Part shown: piece by piece, positions 17,748 through 25,952 of the stretch
Position numbering within the stretch: the stretch's first letter is position 1
Layout: the number at the start of each line of letters is the position of its first letter
NCBI GenBank assembly: GCA_947168885.1
Contig: CAMVNQ010000001.1
Coordinates: forward strand, 310,001 to 374,000
Reading direction: 5' to 3'
Length of the DNA stretch: 64,000 nucleotides
DNA from: an uncultured Clostridia bacterium
GTDB lineage: Bacteria > Bacillota > Clostridia > Oscillospirales > Ruminococcaceae
Notes under the pieces: model-generated
What the model saw: only the letters and a program-made list of their open reading frames with translations
Databases searched by the model: none
Told to the model about the DNA's origin: nothing
Program-made: the position numbers and the translations under genes

Positions 17748-18053
17748 ATGAATATCATTGAAGTAACAAAGGATACATTTGAAGCCGAAGTCCTTAAATC
17801 GGACAAGCCCGTTATTGCAGATTTCAACGCAGACTGGTGCGGTCCGTGCCAGATGCTCAAACCCACCCTCGATCAGATCGCCGGAGAACGTGACGACATC
17901 AAAATAGTCTCGATAAACATCGATAATGAGGACGATCTCGCGTATGATTACAACGTTTCTTCAATACCGTGCCTTGTCGTGTTCAAGGACGGAAGTGAGG
18001 TCAAGCGCAGCGTCGGTCTCAAACCGAAAGCGGAGATACTGAAGCTCGTCTGA
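17748..18053 (+). CDS. trxA: Thioredoxin
   Basis: 101 residues with the active site WCGPC (residues 30-34) and the cis-proline in SIPCLVVF. Full-length thioredoxin fold. An AAGGAGG ribosome site stands eight bases before the ATG, much stronger than that of ohrR, so it should be made in larger amount. It supplies electrons to the peroxidase upstream and receives them from TrxB. A cysteine next to the cis-proline (Cys in SIPC) is less common than threonine-proline. Confidence 0.96.
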   Translation: MNIIEVTKDTFEAEVLKSDKPVIADFNADWCGPCQMLKPTLDQIAGERDDIKIVSINIDNEDDLAYDYNVSSIPCLVVFKDGSEVKRSVGLKPKAEILKLV

Positions 18054-18083
18054 AATCCTGCGTTCCGCCATTTCCTGTGTAAT

Positions 18084-18240
18084 GGGAACCTCTAAAAACC
18101 CATTTGAGAGAAAAAGAGCTACTTGCACCGATAGCTGCGTCAAGCCTCCTCACCGTGCGCCAGCACGCTTTCGGAGCCTCTCCTTGCTCTCGGCACAATT
18201 ATCTCATTTTCTCTTTTCAAAGCGGTTTTTAGAGGTGCCC
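18084..18240. mobile_element. 157-bp MITE, copy 1
   Basis: Non-coding element beginning GGGAACCTCTAAAAACC and ending GGTTTTTAGAGGTGCCC, imperfect inverted repeats that continue inward for about 30 bases. It is flanked on both sides by TAAT (18080-18083 and 18241-18244), a 4-bp target duplication. A second copy of exactly the same length lies at 26593-26749. It has entered between trxA and trxB. Confidence 0.88.
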
Positions 18241-18327
18241 TAATGAAATTGGACAAGGATATGCTGCTTCCCCGCCTTTGACGGGGAAAAGGCGTCTGTA
18301 ACGCTCTGGATACGAAAGGAAAATATT

Positions 18328-19236
18328 ATGTACGACATCATCATAATCGGCGCGGGTCCCGCGGGGCTTACCGCCGCTATCTATGCGCGCCGTGCGTCTA
18401 AAAGCGTGCTCGTGCTTGAAGCGCTGAGCTACGGCGGACAGATAATCAACACTCCTGACATTGAAAATTACCCCGCTGTGCCGCACGTTTCGGGCTTTGA
18501 TTTCGCAACAAAGGTATATCAGCAGGCAGAGGCTCTCGGTGCTGAATTCGTTTTCGAGAAGGCTGTCGGAATAAAGGACAGCGGCAGCACCAAAACTGTC
18601 GTTACGACGGAAAACGAGTACGAGTGCAAGGCCGTTATCATAGCTACCGGTTCCGAGAACCGTAAACTCGGGCTTGATGACGAGGAGAAGCTTGTCGGCA
18701 GAGGCGTGTCTTACTGTGCTACCTGTGACGGCGCGTTTTACCGCGGAAAGAAGGTCGCGGTTGTGGGCGGCGGGAATACCGCGCTTGAAGACGCACTTTA
18801 TCTCGCGGATATAGCGGAGACCGTGTATCTGATACACCGCCGCGATGCGTTCCGCGGAGATGAAGCGACAGTCACAAGCCTTAAACAGCGCGATAATGTG
18901 AAGTTCGTCTTTAACAGCACGGTCACGAAGCTTATCGCGGATAAGCGGCTCACAAGCATCGAAGTCACGAACAAGAACGGTGAGGCTGACACGATAGAAG
19001 TAAACGGTCTTTTCGTCGCTGTCGGACGCATTCCCGAGAACCAGAATTTTGCGGAGCTCATAAAGCTTGATGAAGCAGGCTATGTCACTGCGGGTGAAGA
19101 CTGCGAGACGAATGTTGCGGGTATCTTTGCGGCAGGCGATAACCGCACCAAATCGGTGAGACAGCTCGTAACTGCTGCTGCCGACGGAGCAGTCGCCGCT
19201 ACCGCCGCTGTTAAATTCGCGGATAGTCTTCGCTGA
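18328..19236 (+). CDS. trxB: Thioredoxin-disulfide reductase
   Basis: 302 residues. FAD motif GAGPAGLTAAIYARR at residues 8-22, redox-active CATC near 131-134, NADPH-binding GGGNTALEDALYLA, and the second FAD motif GIFAAGDNR near the C-terminus. Low-molecular-weight flavoprotein that reduces thioredoxin with NADPH. The start follows AAAGGAAAATATT. The gene was probably joined to trxA before the MITE entered. Confidence 0.96.
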   Translation: MYDIIIIGAGPAGLTAAIYARRASKSVLVLEALSYGGQIINTPDIENYPAVPHVSGFDFATKVYQQAEALGAEFVFEKAVGIKDSGSTKTVVTTENEYECKAVIIATGSENRKLGLDDEEKLVGRGVSYCATCDGAFYRGKKVAVVGGGNTALEDALYLADIAETVYLIHRRDAFRGDEATVTSLKQRDNVKFVFNSTVTKLIADKRLTSIEVTNKNGEADTIEVNGLFVAVGRIPENQNFAELIKLDEAGYVTAGEDCETNVAGIFAAGDNRTKSVRQLVTAAADGAVAATAAVKFADSLR

Positions 19237-19269
19237 GAGATCCGGAAAACTCAAAACAGAATACAGAAA

Positions 19270-19304
19270 CAGCAGACTCAGAACATCCGGGTCTGCTGTT
19301 TTTT
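19270..19304 (+). terminator. Terminator after trxB (CAGCAGAC stem)
   Basis: CAGCAGACTC and GGGTCTGCTG pair around nine bases and are followed by six T. The same stem sequence is used at 44773 and, in part, at 46602. Confidence 0.9.
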
Positions 19305-19314
19305 ATTATGATAT

Positions 19315-19349
19315 GAAGAACCCGTCCGCTTCTGGCGAACGGGTTCTTC
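19315..19349. terminator. Hairpin between the convergent trxB and lipoprotein genes
   Basis: GAAGAACCCGT.CG pairs with CG.ACGGGTTCTTC. No T tract follows in either direction, so it may only assist the neighbouring terminator. Confidence 0.4.
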
Positions 19350-19388
19350 CGGAGGAGCAAACTCCGTTATATAGATTCGGACAAGGCT

Positions 19389-20825
19389 TTATGAGAGTGC
19401 TGCGAGCCTTTCGTTTGCTTCATCGATATAAGTCTGGGTAAGGTCTGCGAGAGCATCAACTGTATCGCCCCAAGGAGTTCCGTGGTTATAGCTTGCCTTG
19501 GTCTCTTCGTTGAGTTCGCCGTAGAGGTCGTCGTTGATAGTCTTCTGATAATCGAATACAGGGTGAGCATCGGTGAGTTCTCTTGCATGGATAAGCATAT
19601 CATACATTTCCTGTGTCCAGCCGTATTCGTTGAAGAGCTGGTTTTCTTCGATCTCCTTGACCTTTTCGTTGTCGCGGCAGATCATCACACAGTTGAGGTA
19701 AGCTGCTGTACCCTCGGGGTTCTTAGCGCCGAGCGGGATAGAGAAGCCCTTTACAACCGACGGCAGATACCATTCGTCAGCTTCCGGACATTTAGGCAGC
19801 GGAACGAACATGAGATCTTCCGTGGTCATACCCATACCCTCGATAGTTGTGGGTTCGTATAAGCAGTACGCACCCTTGGCGAAGAAGAGTGTCTTGCCCT
19901 GACCGATATTGAGCGGTATCTCTCTCTTTGTTACAGGCATAGGTATCTCTGCTCTGTTGAGCTTTAAGAAGAAGTCCTGTACTTTCTGTACCATAGGATC
20001 TTTAAGGTTATGTACGATCTTGCCGTCCTTCATTCCGACGTAAGGTACGCCGCAGGTGAGTGCGAAATCAGGCTCGAATTCCCAGCAGTCGATTCCGTAG
20101 ATCTCGTCCGCGGGGTTGCAGAACTTAGAGAACATATCGTACATAGCGTCCCAGTCCCATTCGCCGTCCATTACGAGCTGTGCGGGGTCGGAAAGACCGT
20201 TCTCCTCGATAGTCTTCTTATTGTAGATGAGAACTGTCTTGAGGTCGGTGGAAGTAAGACCGAGGTAGTGCTTGCCGTTCAGAGCAAACTGGTCGTTAAG
20301 CTCCTTGACGGGTGCCCAGAGCTCGGAATCATAGTCGATGTACTTGTCCATAGCCATGAATTTCTGCTGGAAGATTATGTTTCCGGGGATTATATCGAGG
20401 TCCTCGGCGCTGAACATATCGGGCGAGTCACCTGCGTTGACGAGGGTCGCGAGCTTGTCGTATCTGTCGTTCCATGAGCAGAGGTCGGTGACTATCTTTC
20501 CGCCAAGCTTTGTCTCGAACATCTCAAGAGCCGGGCTCTTGACCTGACCGCCTCTGGGGTTGAGGTCGAAGCACGCGAGAAGGTGAACTTCCTTGTTTTC
20601 GAGTTCGGGAAGATCTGTCTCGATCTCGTTGATGGCTTCCTTAGCTTCTTCCGCGAGTGTTGCGGGAGGAGTTGTGGTCGTAGTCTGTGCGGGTGCGGTA
20701 GTAGTTGCGTTAGGTGCTGCGGTAGCCTCCGGTCTTGCGCCGCCGTTTCCTCCGCACGCTCCGACGGATAAAATACAGGCAGCCGCGGTCACTGCGGTTA
20801 GTATTTTCTTGCCTATTTTTGTCAT
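19389..20825 (-). CDS. Extracellular solute-binding lipoprotein of an ABC importer
   Basis: 478 residues. Signal peptide with lipobox SVGAC (lipidated Cys24), then a Thr/Pro/Ala-rich linker to about residue 60, then a family 1 solute-binding fold: ALEMFETKLGGKI, WNDRYDKLATLVNAGDSPDMF and NGKHYLGL are typical of sugar binders. It captures a carbohydrate outside the membrane. No permease or ATPase gene is nearby, so it must use a transporter encoded elsewhere. Its promoter shares a GATATTAA box with the GH16 and GH5 glucanase genes, which hints at an oligoglucan ligand. Confidence 0.9.
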   Translation of the reverse strand: MTKIGKKILTAVTAAACILSVGACGGNGGARPEATAAPNATTTAPAQTTTTTPPATLAEEAKEAINEIETDLPELENKEVHLLACFDLNPRGGQVKSPALEMFETKLGGKIVTDLCSWNDRYDKLATLVNAGDSPDMFSAEDLDIIPGNIIFQQKFMAMDKYIDYDSELWAPVKELNDQFALNGKHYLGLTSTDLKTVLIYNKKTIEENGLSDPAQLVMDGEWDWDAMYDMFSKFCNPADEIYGIDCWEFEPDFALTCGVPYVGMKDGKIVHNLKDPMVQKVQDFFLKLNRAEIPMPVTKREIPLNIGQGKTLFFAKGAYCLYEPTTIEGMGMTTEDLMFVPLPKCPEADEWYLPSVVKGFSIPLGAKNPEGTAAYLNCVMICRDNEKVKEIEENQLFNEYGWTQEMYDMLIHARELTDAHPVFDYQKTINDDLYGELNEETKASYNHGTPWGDTVDALADLTQTYIDEANERLAALS

Positions 20826-20914
20826 AGTATCAATTCCTTTCCGAAATCATTGGGGCTGCATCAGCCCACGTTTTGCTCCAACGTATGACAGGGGATTAAT
20901 TCCCCTTTGACATG

Positions 20915-20945
20915 ATTATATCACAAACGTGAGCCACTTAATATC
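20915..20945 (-). promoter_or_regulatory. Promoter of the solute-binding lipoprotein gene with GATATTAA box
   Basis: Leftward GATATTAA, 17 bases, TATAAT. The -35 region (TATTAA) is far from consensus but identical to that of the GH16 and GH5 genes, so activation by a shared regulator is likely. Confidence 0.65.
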
Positions 20946-20974
20946 ACAAATTTATTCTTTGTTTCATATTTTTG

Positions 20975-21003
20975 TTGCAATTTTTCGGAAAATGTGCTAT
21001 AAT
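20975..21003 (+). promoter_or_regulatory. Promoter of the candidate structured RNA
   Basis: TTGCAA, 17 bases, TATAAT, placing the transcription start near 21010, about 300 bases before the secA-like gene. Confidence 0.75.
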
Positions 21004-21009
21004 ATCCAA

Positions 21010-21262
21010 CGTAGAGTTTCGGTTCGGTTTCGCCCGCGACCTCCTTAGTTAGTAATGGGTCTCTGTACAGCGGGATTTTGCTGCTGAAACCGTCGATACT
21101 TTATGCCGCGAAAGCCTGTTGACAATGAGTTTGAGTGTGGTAGGCTGGCTGCCGGGCAGCAGCCCTTTGGGGTGCCTGCCCGTGCTGCCGGATTGCCGCA
21201 CTCATCGAGGCTCATTGTCAACAGGACCGTGGAATAAATTATCGACCCCGGATAATTACGAT
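21010..21262 (+). ncRNA. Candidate structured RNA upstream of the secA-like gene
   Basis: The leader can fold into a 5' domain closed by CGGTTTC/GAAACCG and a long rod. The rod begins with GTCGATA (21092-21098) pairing with TATCGAC (21240-21246), continues through TTTAT/ATAAA and CCGCG/CGTGG, then a perfect 15-bp helix CCTGTTGACAATGAG (21115-21129) with 21211-21225, then GAGTG/CACTC and a tip closed by CGGGCAG/CTGCCCG. It may be a free RNA or a leader controlling the gene downstream. It does not match 6S, SRP, RNase P or any riboswitch I can recognise. Confidence 0.5.
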
Positions 21263-21315
21263 TACAGTCGGAATACTGTTCCGCAATATAAATTTTTTAA
21301 AGGAAAAACAAATAT

Positions 21316-23667
21316 ATGATAAAAGGATTTGAGAAAAAGCCCTCGGCTTTTGTCGAAGCAGTCAAAGCTGCCGCGGACGGCGGCAAAATAAGTAGTCTTG
21401 CCGCAGCAGCCCGCAGTGAAAAGGATGCTGTATCGGCTTTCGCCGCTGTATTCCTTGCGGTAAAGGAAGCTCTCGGCCTGACTCCGTTCGATTCACAGAT
21501 AATCGCAGGCGCTTACCTCGATGACGAAAACGCCGTCGAACTTGCAACAGGAGAAGGCAAAACGATAGCTGCTGTTTTCGCGGCATTCTATTCCGTTGTG
21601 TGCTGTGGTGAACACGTCCATATCCTGACATTCAATGACTATCTTGCAAAGCGTGACAGAGAATGGATGAAGCCGGTCTATGACCTGCTTGGCATCTCGA
21701 CTGCGTACATCACCGAAAAGTCGTCGCATGACGAGCGGAAAGCCGCGTATAAAGCAGATGTTCTCTATGCGACTGTCAAAGAGTGTGGATTTGACTTTTT
21801 GCGCGATTTCCTTGTTTCCTCGCCGGAAGAAACCGTGTGTGAAGGCTATGAACGCGCGATCGTTGATGAAGCCGATTCCCTGCTTATAGACGAAGCCCGT
21901 ATCCCTCTTGTTGCTGCGGGAGTAATGGACGTTGACACGGATAAGACGCTCCCCGAGGTGCTCGAATTTGCAAGAACGCTCGAAGAAGGCGACTATGAGA
22001 CCGACGAGGGTACGAAGACGGCGTATCTTACCCGCTCCGGCGAGGAAAAGACGGAAAAGCGGTTTGGCGTCGAAAACATATATGATGAGGCGAACAACGG
22101 ACTGCTCGCGCGGCTGAATGACTCGCTCAATGCGCTTTATGTGCTTAAAGAGGACAAGGACTACATTGTTAAGGACGGTGGCATACGCATTATAGACGCA
22201 TTCACCGGTCGTACCGCCGAAAACCGCAGTTACCCCGGCTTGCTCCAGTCGGCAGTTGAGCTCAAACACGGGCTTGAGGTTTCCGAGCGCGGTATAATTA
22301 TGGGAAGCATACCGATACAGTTTTTCCTGCGACAGTATAAGCGCATCTCCGGAATGACGGGAACGGCTGTCTCCGCTGCGGACGAGTTCGACGAACTGTA
22401 CGGTCTTGTCGTCAAGCACGTTGAGCCGAATACGCCGTCGATACGCGTCGATCTGCCCATGGCGGTGTATTACGATGAGGACAGCAAGCTTGCCGCGGTG
22501 GTGAACGAGGTCAAAACCGCACATGAAGCGCACAGACCTGTTCTCATCGGAACATCTGACATAGCGCAGAGCGAAAAGCTTTCTGAGCTGCTCACGGCTG
22601 CGGGGATAGAACATAATGTACTCAACGCCAAGAACGACGAAGCCGAGGCAGAGATCGTAAAGGGCGCGGGTATGCCCGATGCCGTCACCGTTTCGACGAA
22701 TATGGCGGGGCGCGGAGTTGACATAAAGCTCGGCGGTGCAGACGAGAAACGCCGTGACGAGGCTGTGGCAGCGGGAGGTCTGTACGCGATAGGCACTTTC
22801 CTTGCCGAGAGCGCGCGCATAAACGATCAGCTCCGTGGGCGTGCGGCGAGACAGGGCGACCCTGGACAGAGCAGGCTTTTTGTGTCGCTCGACGAGAAAA
22901 TTATGACGATATACCGGCTCAAAAAGCTGATACCGGCACATAAGTACCCCGAGCCGACGAAGGACGAGATAACGGAAAAGACCGTTGTGAAAGAGGTCGC
23001 ACGCATTCAGAAAATATCACAGGGCAAGACACTTGACGAGCGTGTCAGACTGCTGAAATTTACTATGATCGGCGAAAAGCACCGTGATCTTGTGTTCTCG
23101 GCGCGAAAAAAATATCTTACCGGAGAGAGCGTCCCGACGATATGGCAGGACGAATTCCCCGAGCGCTATGAAAAGGCGGTCAAGCTGTACGGCGAGGATA
23201 AGGTCGCCGAGATGCAGCTCGAATACATCAAATCGGCGATAAACTCGCGCTGGAGCGGGTATCTTGAATTTGCTTCATGGCTCCGCGAGAGCATACATCT
23301 CGCAGCTATCGGCGGAGAAGACCCTGCCGAGGAGTACAATATCCGCTGTGAGAGCTTTTATGAGACTATGAGCGAGGATCTGACGGAAGATATGGGCAAA
23401 GCGCTCGAAGCGCTGATAGCCAAAGGCGTTGACGGATTTAAGATACCGAAGCCCAAGCGTATCTTCACTTATCTGCTCGAAGATTCCGGCGACGAGCTCG
23501 AACGGCATTCGATAGCCGAAGCGCTTATGGGCGAAATAGATTACGATGAGTACGGTGAGGAATATGAATCGTACCGTCCGTCGGATTACAATAAGAAGGA
23601 AAAGGAGGACGAAAAAGCCGGGAAAACAGAGAAAAAAGGCTTTTTCGCGAAGCTTTTCAAGAAATGA
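21316..23667 (+). CDS. secA2: SecA-type preprotein translocase ATPase, short (accessory) form
   Basis: 783 residues, shorter than housekeeping SecA. Walker A ATGEGKT (near 78), DEAD-like VDEADSLLIDEARIPL (near 184), GMTGTA, TNMAGRGVDIKLGG and GRAARQGDPGQSR give a complete motor. The C-terminal zinc and SecB-binding motif is missing; instead there is a Lys/Glu-rich tail ending KKGFFAKLFKK, a likely membrane-contacting amphipathic helix. These traits fit an accessory SecA for special exports, but I cannot exclude that it is the only SecA. mnmE follows after 10 bases. The long structured leader is noted separately. Confidence 0.85.
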   Translation: MIKGFEKKPSAFVEAVKAAADGGKISSLAAAARSEKDAVSAFAAVFLAVKEALGLTPFDSQIIAGAYLDDENAVELATGEGKTIAAVFAAFYSVVCCGEHVHILTFNDYLAKRDREWMKPVYDLLGISTAYITEKSSHDERKAAYKADVLYATVKECGFDFLRDFLVSSPEETVCEGYERAIVDEADSLLIDEARIPLVAAGVMDVDTDKTLPEVLEFARTLEEGDYETDEGTKTAYLTRSGEEKTEKRFGVENIYDEANNGLLARLNDSLNALYVLKEDKDYIVKDGGIRIIDAFTGRTAENRSYPGLLQSAVELKHGLEVSERGIIMGSIPIQFFLRQYKRISGMTGTAVSAADEFDELYGLVVKHVEPNTPSIRVDLPMAVYYDEDSKLAAVVNEVKTAHEAHRPVLIGTSDIAQSEKLSELLTAAGIEHNVLNAKNDEAEAEIVKGAGMPDAVTVSTNMAGRGVDIKLGGADEKRRDEAVAAGGLYAIGTFLAESARINDQLRGRAARQGDPGQSRLFVSLDEKIMTIYRLKKLIPAHKYPEPTKDEITEKTVVKEVARIQKISQGKTLDERVRLLKFTMIGEKHRDLVFSARKKYLTGESVPTIWQDEFPERYEKAVKLYGEDKVAEMQLEYIKSAINSRWSGYLEFASWLRESIHLAAIGGEDPAEEYNIRCESFYETMSEDLTEDMGKALEALIAKGVDGFKIPKPKRIFTYLLEDSGDELERHSIAEALMGEIDYDEYGEEYESYRPSDYNKKEKEDEKAGKTEKKGFFAKLFKK

Positions 23668-23677
23668 AGGAGAACAT

Positions 23678-25039
23678 ATGCAAACGATAGCGGCAATAGC
23701 AACGCCCCCTGCGGAGGGTGGTATAGCAGTCATACGCATTTCGGGAGACAAAGCGGCTGATATTGCCGCGAATGTGTTCAGACCGGTAAACGGAAGGAAT
23801 ATATCGGAAATGAAAGGCTATACCGCCTGCTACGGTGAGATACACGACGGCGGCAAGCGCCTGGACGACGGTGTACTGCTTATTTACCGCGCCCCGCATA
23901 GCTATACGGGTGAGGATACTGCTGAAATTTCCTGTCACGGCGGAGTTTATGTCGCAAGGCGGGTGCTGTCGGCGTGCTTTTCTGCGGGAGCAGTTCCCGC
24001 ACAGGCAGGCGAGTTCACTAAACGTGCCCTGCTCAACGGGAAAATGTCGCTGACGCAGGCTGAAGCGGTCGCGGACGTGATAAGCGCACAGAATGAGCAG
24101 TTCCTTCTATGCTCGAAATCGCAGCAGGAAGGTGCTCTTTACCGACGGATAAAGGCAGTGTCGGAGAAACTGCTTACGCTTGTGACGCTGATACAGGCAT
24201 GGATAGACTATCCCGACGAAATGGAAGACGAGTTTGACGGAAACCTCGAAGCGGACAGGCTGCGAAGTGTTTCGGATGAGCTCACTAGGCTCATTGAGAG
24301 CCACGGCGAAGGTCAGCTCATAAAGGACGGCATCCCCTGTGCGATAGTGGGGCGGCCGAACGTCGGAAAATCGACGCTGATGAACCTGCTAACGGGCACG
24401 GAGCGCAGCATAGTCACCGATATTGAGGGCACTACCCGAGACATAGTCGAAGAGACTGTGTCGGTAGGCGGCGTTATGCTGCGGCTTGCGGACTGTGCGG
24501 GAATACGTGAGACGAACGATGTCGTTGAGAGTATCGGTGTTGAGCGAATGATAAAGAAGCTTGGCGAAGCGGCAGTAGTGCTTGCGGTGTTCGATCTAAG
24601 CAGACCTCTCGCGGACGATGACGAGCGGCTTATAAAGCTTCTTGACGGAAAGCGGGTCGTATGTATAGCGAACAAGACCGATCTCGAAGAAAAGGCAGAC
24701 GTTTCGGCACTCGAAAGCCGGTTCGGAAGTGTGGTCCGTATAAGTGCGAAAGACCCCGATTGCCTTGATACGGTGGCGAAAGCTGTCGCGGCGGTATCCG
24801 GACTTGGAAAGCTTGATCCCGGTGCGGGATTTATAGCGAACGAGCGCCAGCGGCTATGCGCGGAACAGGCAAGAGACGCTGTGAACGAAGCGTTTGCGGC
24901 GCTTGAAGGCGGTATGACGCTTGACGCAGTGAGTGTTATGTGTGAGACTGCGCTCGACAGGCTCTATGAGCTTTCGGGTGAGCAGGTAAGCGAGACGGTC
25001 GTGGATCAGGTATTCAGAAGATTCTGCGTCGGTAAATAA
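23678..25039 (+). CDS. mnmE: tRNA modification GTPase MnmE
   Basis: 453 residues from the ATG at 23678, which follows GAAGGAG. N-terminal folate-binding domain (MQTIAAIATPPAEGGIAVIR), helical domain, and inserted G domain with G1 GRPNVGKST (near 225), G2/G3 GTTRD and DCAG, and G4 NKTD (near 331). The protein ends FCVGK with the conserved cysteine. With MnmG it adds the carboxymethylaminomethyl group to U34 of certain tRNAs; mnmG is not adjacent here. Ten bases separate it from the secA-like gene, so both are probably cotranscribed. Confidence 0.96.
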   Translation: MQTIAAIATPPAEGGIAVIRISGDKAADIAANVFRPVNGRNISEMKGYTACYGEIHDGGKRLDDGVLLIYRAPHSYTGEDTAEISCHGGVYVARRVLSACFSAGAVPAQAGEFTKRALLNGKMSLTQAEAVADVISAQNEQFLLCSKSQQEGALYRRIKAVSEKLLTLVTLIQAWIDYPDEMEDEFDGNLEADRLRSVSDELTRLIESHGEGQLIKDGIPCAIVGRPNVGKSTLMNLLTGTERSIVTDIEGTTRDIVEETVSVGGVMLRLADCAGIRETNDVVESIGVERMIKKLGEAAVVLAVFDLSRPLADDDERLIKLLDGKRVVCIANKTDLEEKADVSALESRFGSVVRISAKDPDCLDTVAKAVAAVSGLGKLDPGAGFIANERQRLCAEQARDAVNEAFAALEGGMTLDAVSVMCETALDRLYELSGEQVSETVVDQVFRRFCVGK

Positions 25040-25051
25040 GGGGGTGAGCTT

Positions 25052-25810
25052 ATGCCGCAGAAACCTGATATGAAAAAGCTGCTCGCGGAGGTCGAGTTCA
25101 AAAACCGTGAGTATATGATAACTCACCTGTCATACGACCGCGAGATGGAGTTCTATCAGAGCGTCAAAATGGGCAACATCGATGAGACAATGCGCCTTTT
25201 CAAGCCCCTTTCAAGTGAGGGTCTCGGCAAGCTCAGCGACGACCCGCTTCGTAATCTGAAATATCATCTGATAATAACGATAGCATTCATCACGAGATAC
25301 TGCATAGAAGGCGGGCTGCCCATGGGAGAGGCGTATAACCTGAGCGACATCTTCATTCAGCGCGTCGATAAATGCAGCAGCGAAAACGAAGTAAACGCTA
25401 TCCACCGCGAAGTCATAGACACCTTCGTTCATTCAATGGACAGGCTTCACAACAGCCGCACATTCTCTCGCGCCGTGATGACCTGTATCGACTATATCTA
25501 TGACAATCTTCATTCAAAGATAACCCTCGATGACCTCGCGGATATAACCGGACTAAGCGCACCGTATCTATCCAAACTCTTTCACAAGGAAACCGGCGTG
25601 ACAGTCAAGCAGTATATTCTCCGCAAAAAAGTCGAGACTGCGGAGAATCTGCTCAAATTCTCGGATCAGCCCTGTTCCGCGATCTCGCATTACCTCGGCT
25701 TCGGCACCGAGAGCCATTTCATTTCGGTGTTCAAGAGCTGCACCAAGATAACGCCGAAGGAATACCGCGACCGCTTTTTCCGCAGCAGATGGGGCGACAA
25801 AAGCGAGTGA
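25052..25810 (+). CDS. AraC family transcriptional regulator
   Basis: 252 residues. The C-terminal 100 residues hold two helix-turn-helix units: ITLDDLADITGLSAPYLSKLFHKETG and PCSAISHYLGFGTESHFISVFK, ending in the typical KITPKEYRDRFF. The N-terminal domain is helical and unassigned. SD GGGGGTGA precedes the ATG; it lies 12 bases after mnmE. Target genes are unknown. A GATATTAA box at the -35 site of three glucan-related promoters in this window, with a second copy 20 bases upstream in one, has the spacing often used by AraC activators, so this is one candidate. Confidence 0.92.
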   Translation: MPQKPDMKKLLAEVEFKNREYMITHLSYDREMEFYQSVKMGNIDETMRLFKPLSSEGLGKLSDDPLRNLKYHLIITIAFITRYCIEGGLPMGEAYNLSDIFIQRVDKCSSENEVNAIHREVIDTFVHSMDRLHNSRTFSRAVMTCIDYIYDNLHSKITLDDLADITGLSAPYLSKLFHKETGVTVKQYILRKKVETAENLLKFSDQPCSAISHYLGFGTESHFISVFKSCTKITPKEYRDRFFRSRWGDKSE

Positions 25811-25866
25811 TGAAACCGTTTACAGCCTTTATGATTAAAATTTTTATATAAAAATTAAAAAAATAG

Positions 25867-25895
25867 TGGACATTTCAGAGATTATGTGGTAAAAT
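25867..25895 (+). promoter_or_regulatory. Promoter of the sortase-anchored surface protein gene
   Basis: TGGACA, 17 bases, TAAAAT, about 58 bases before the start codon. Confidence 0.7.
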
Positions 25896-25952
25896 ACATT
25901 TGTATGAGAGTAGGATATACTCTAATATTCAATTATGAAAGGAATTATTGCT

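Noticed and set aside
18229-19254. 341-codon leftward frame opposite trxB
   Set aside because: Antisense shadow of a certain gene.
21010-21262. 6S RNA, SRP RNA or RNase P RNA
   Set aside because: No large central bulge of 6S, no GNAR tetraloop helix of SRP, and no RNase P core sequences.
21493-22941. 482-codon leftward frame opposite the secA-like gene
   Set aside because: Long only because of the codon pattern of the sense gene; Arg/Val/His-rich sequence without any recognisable motif.
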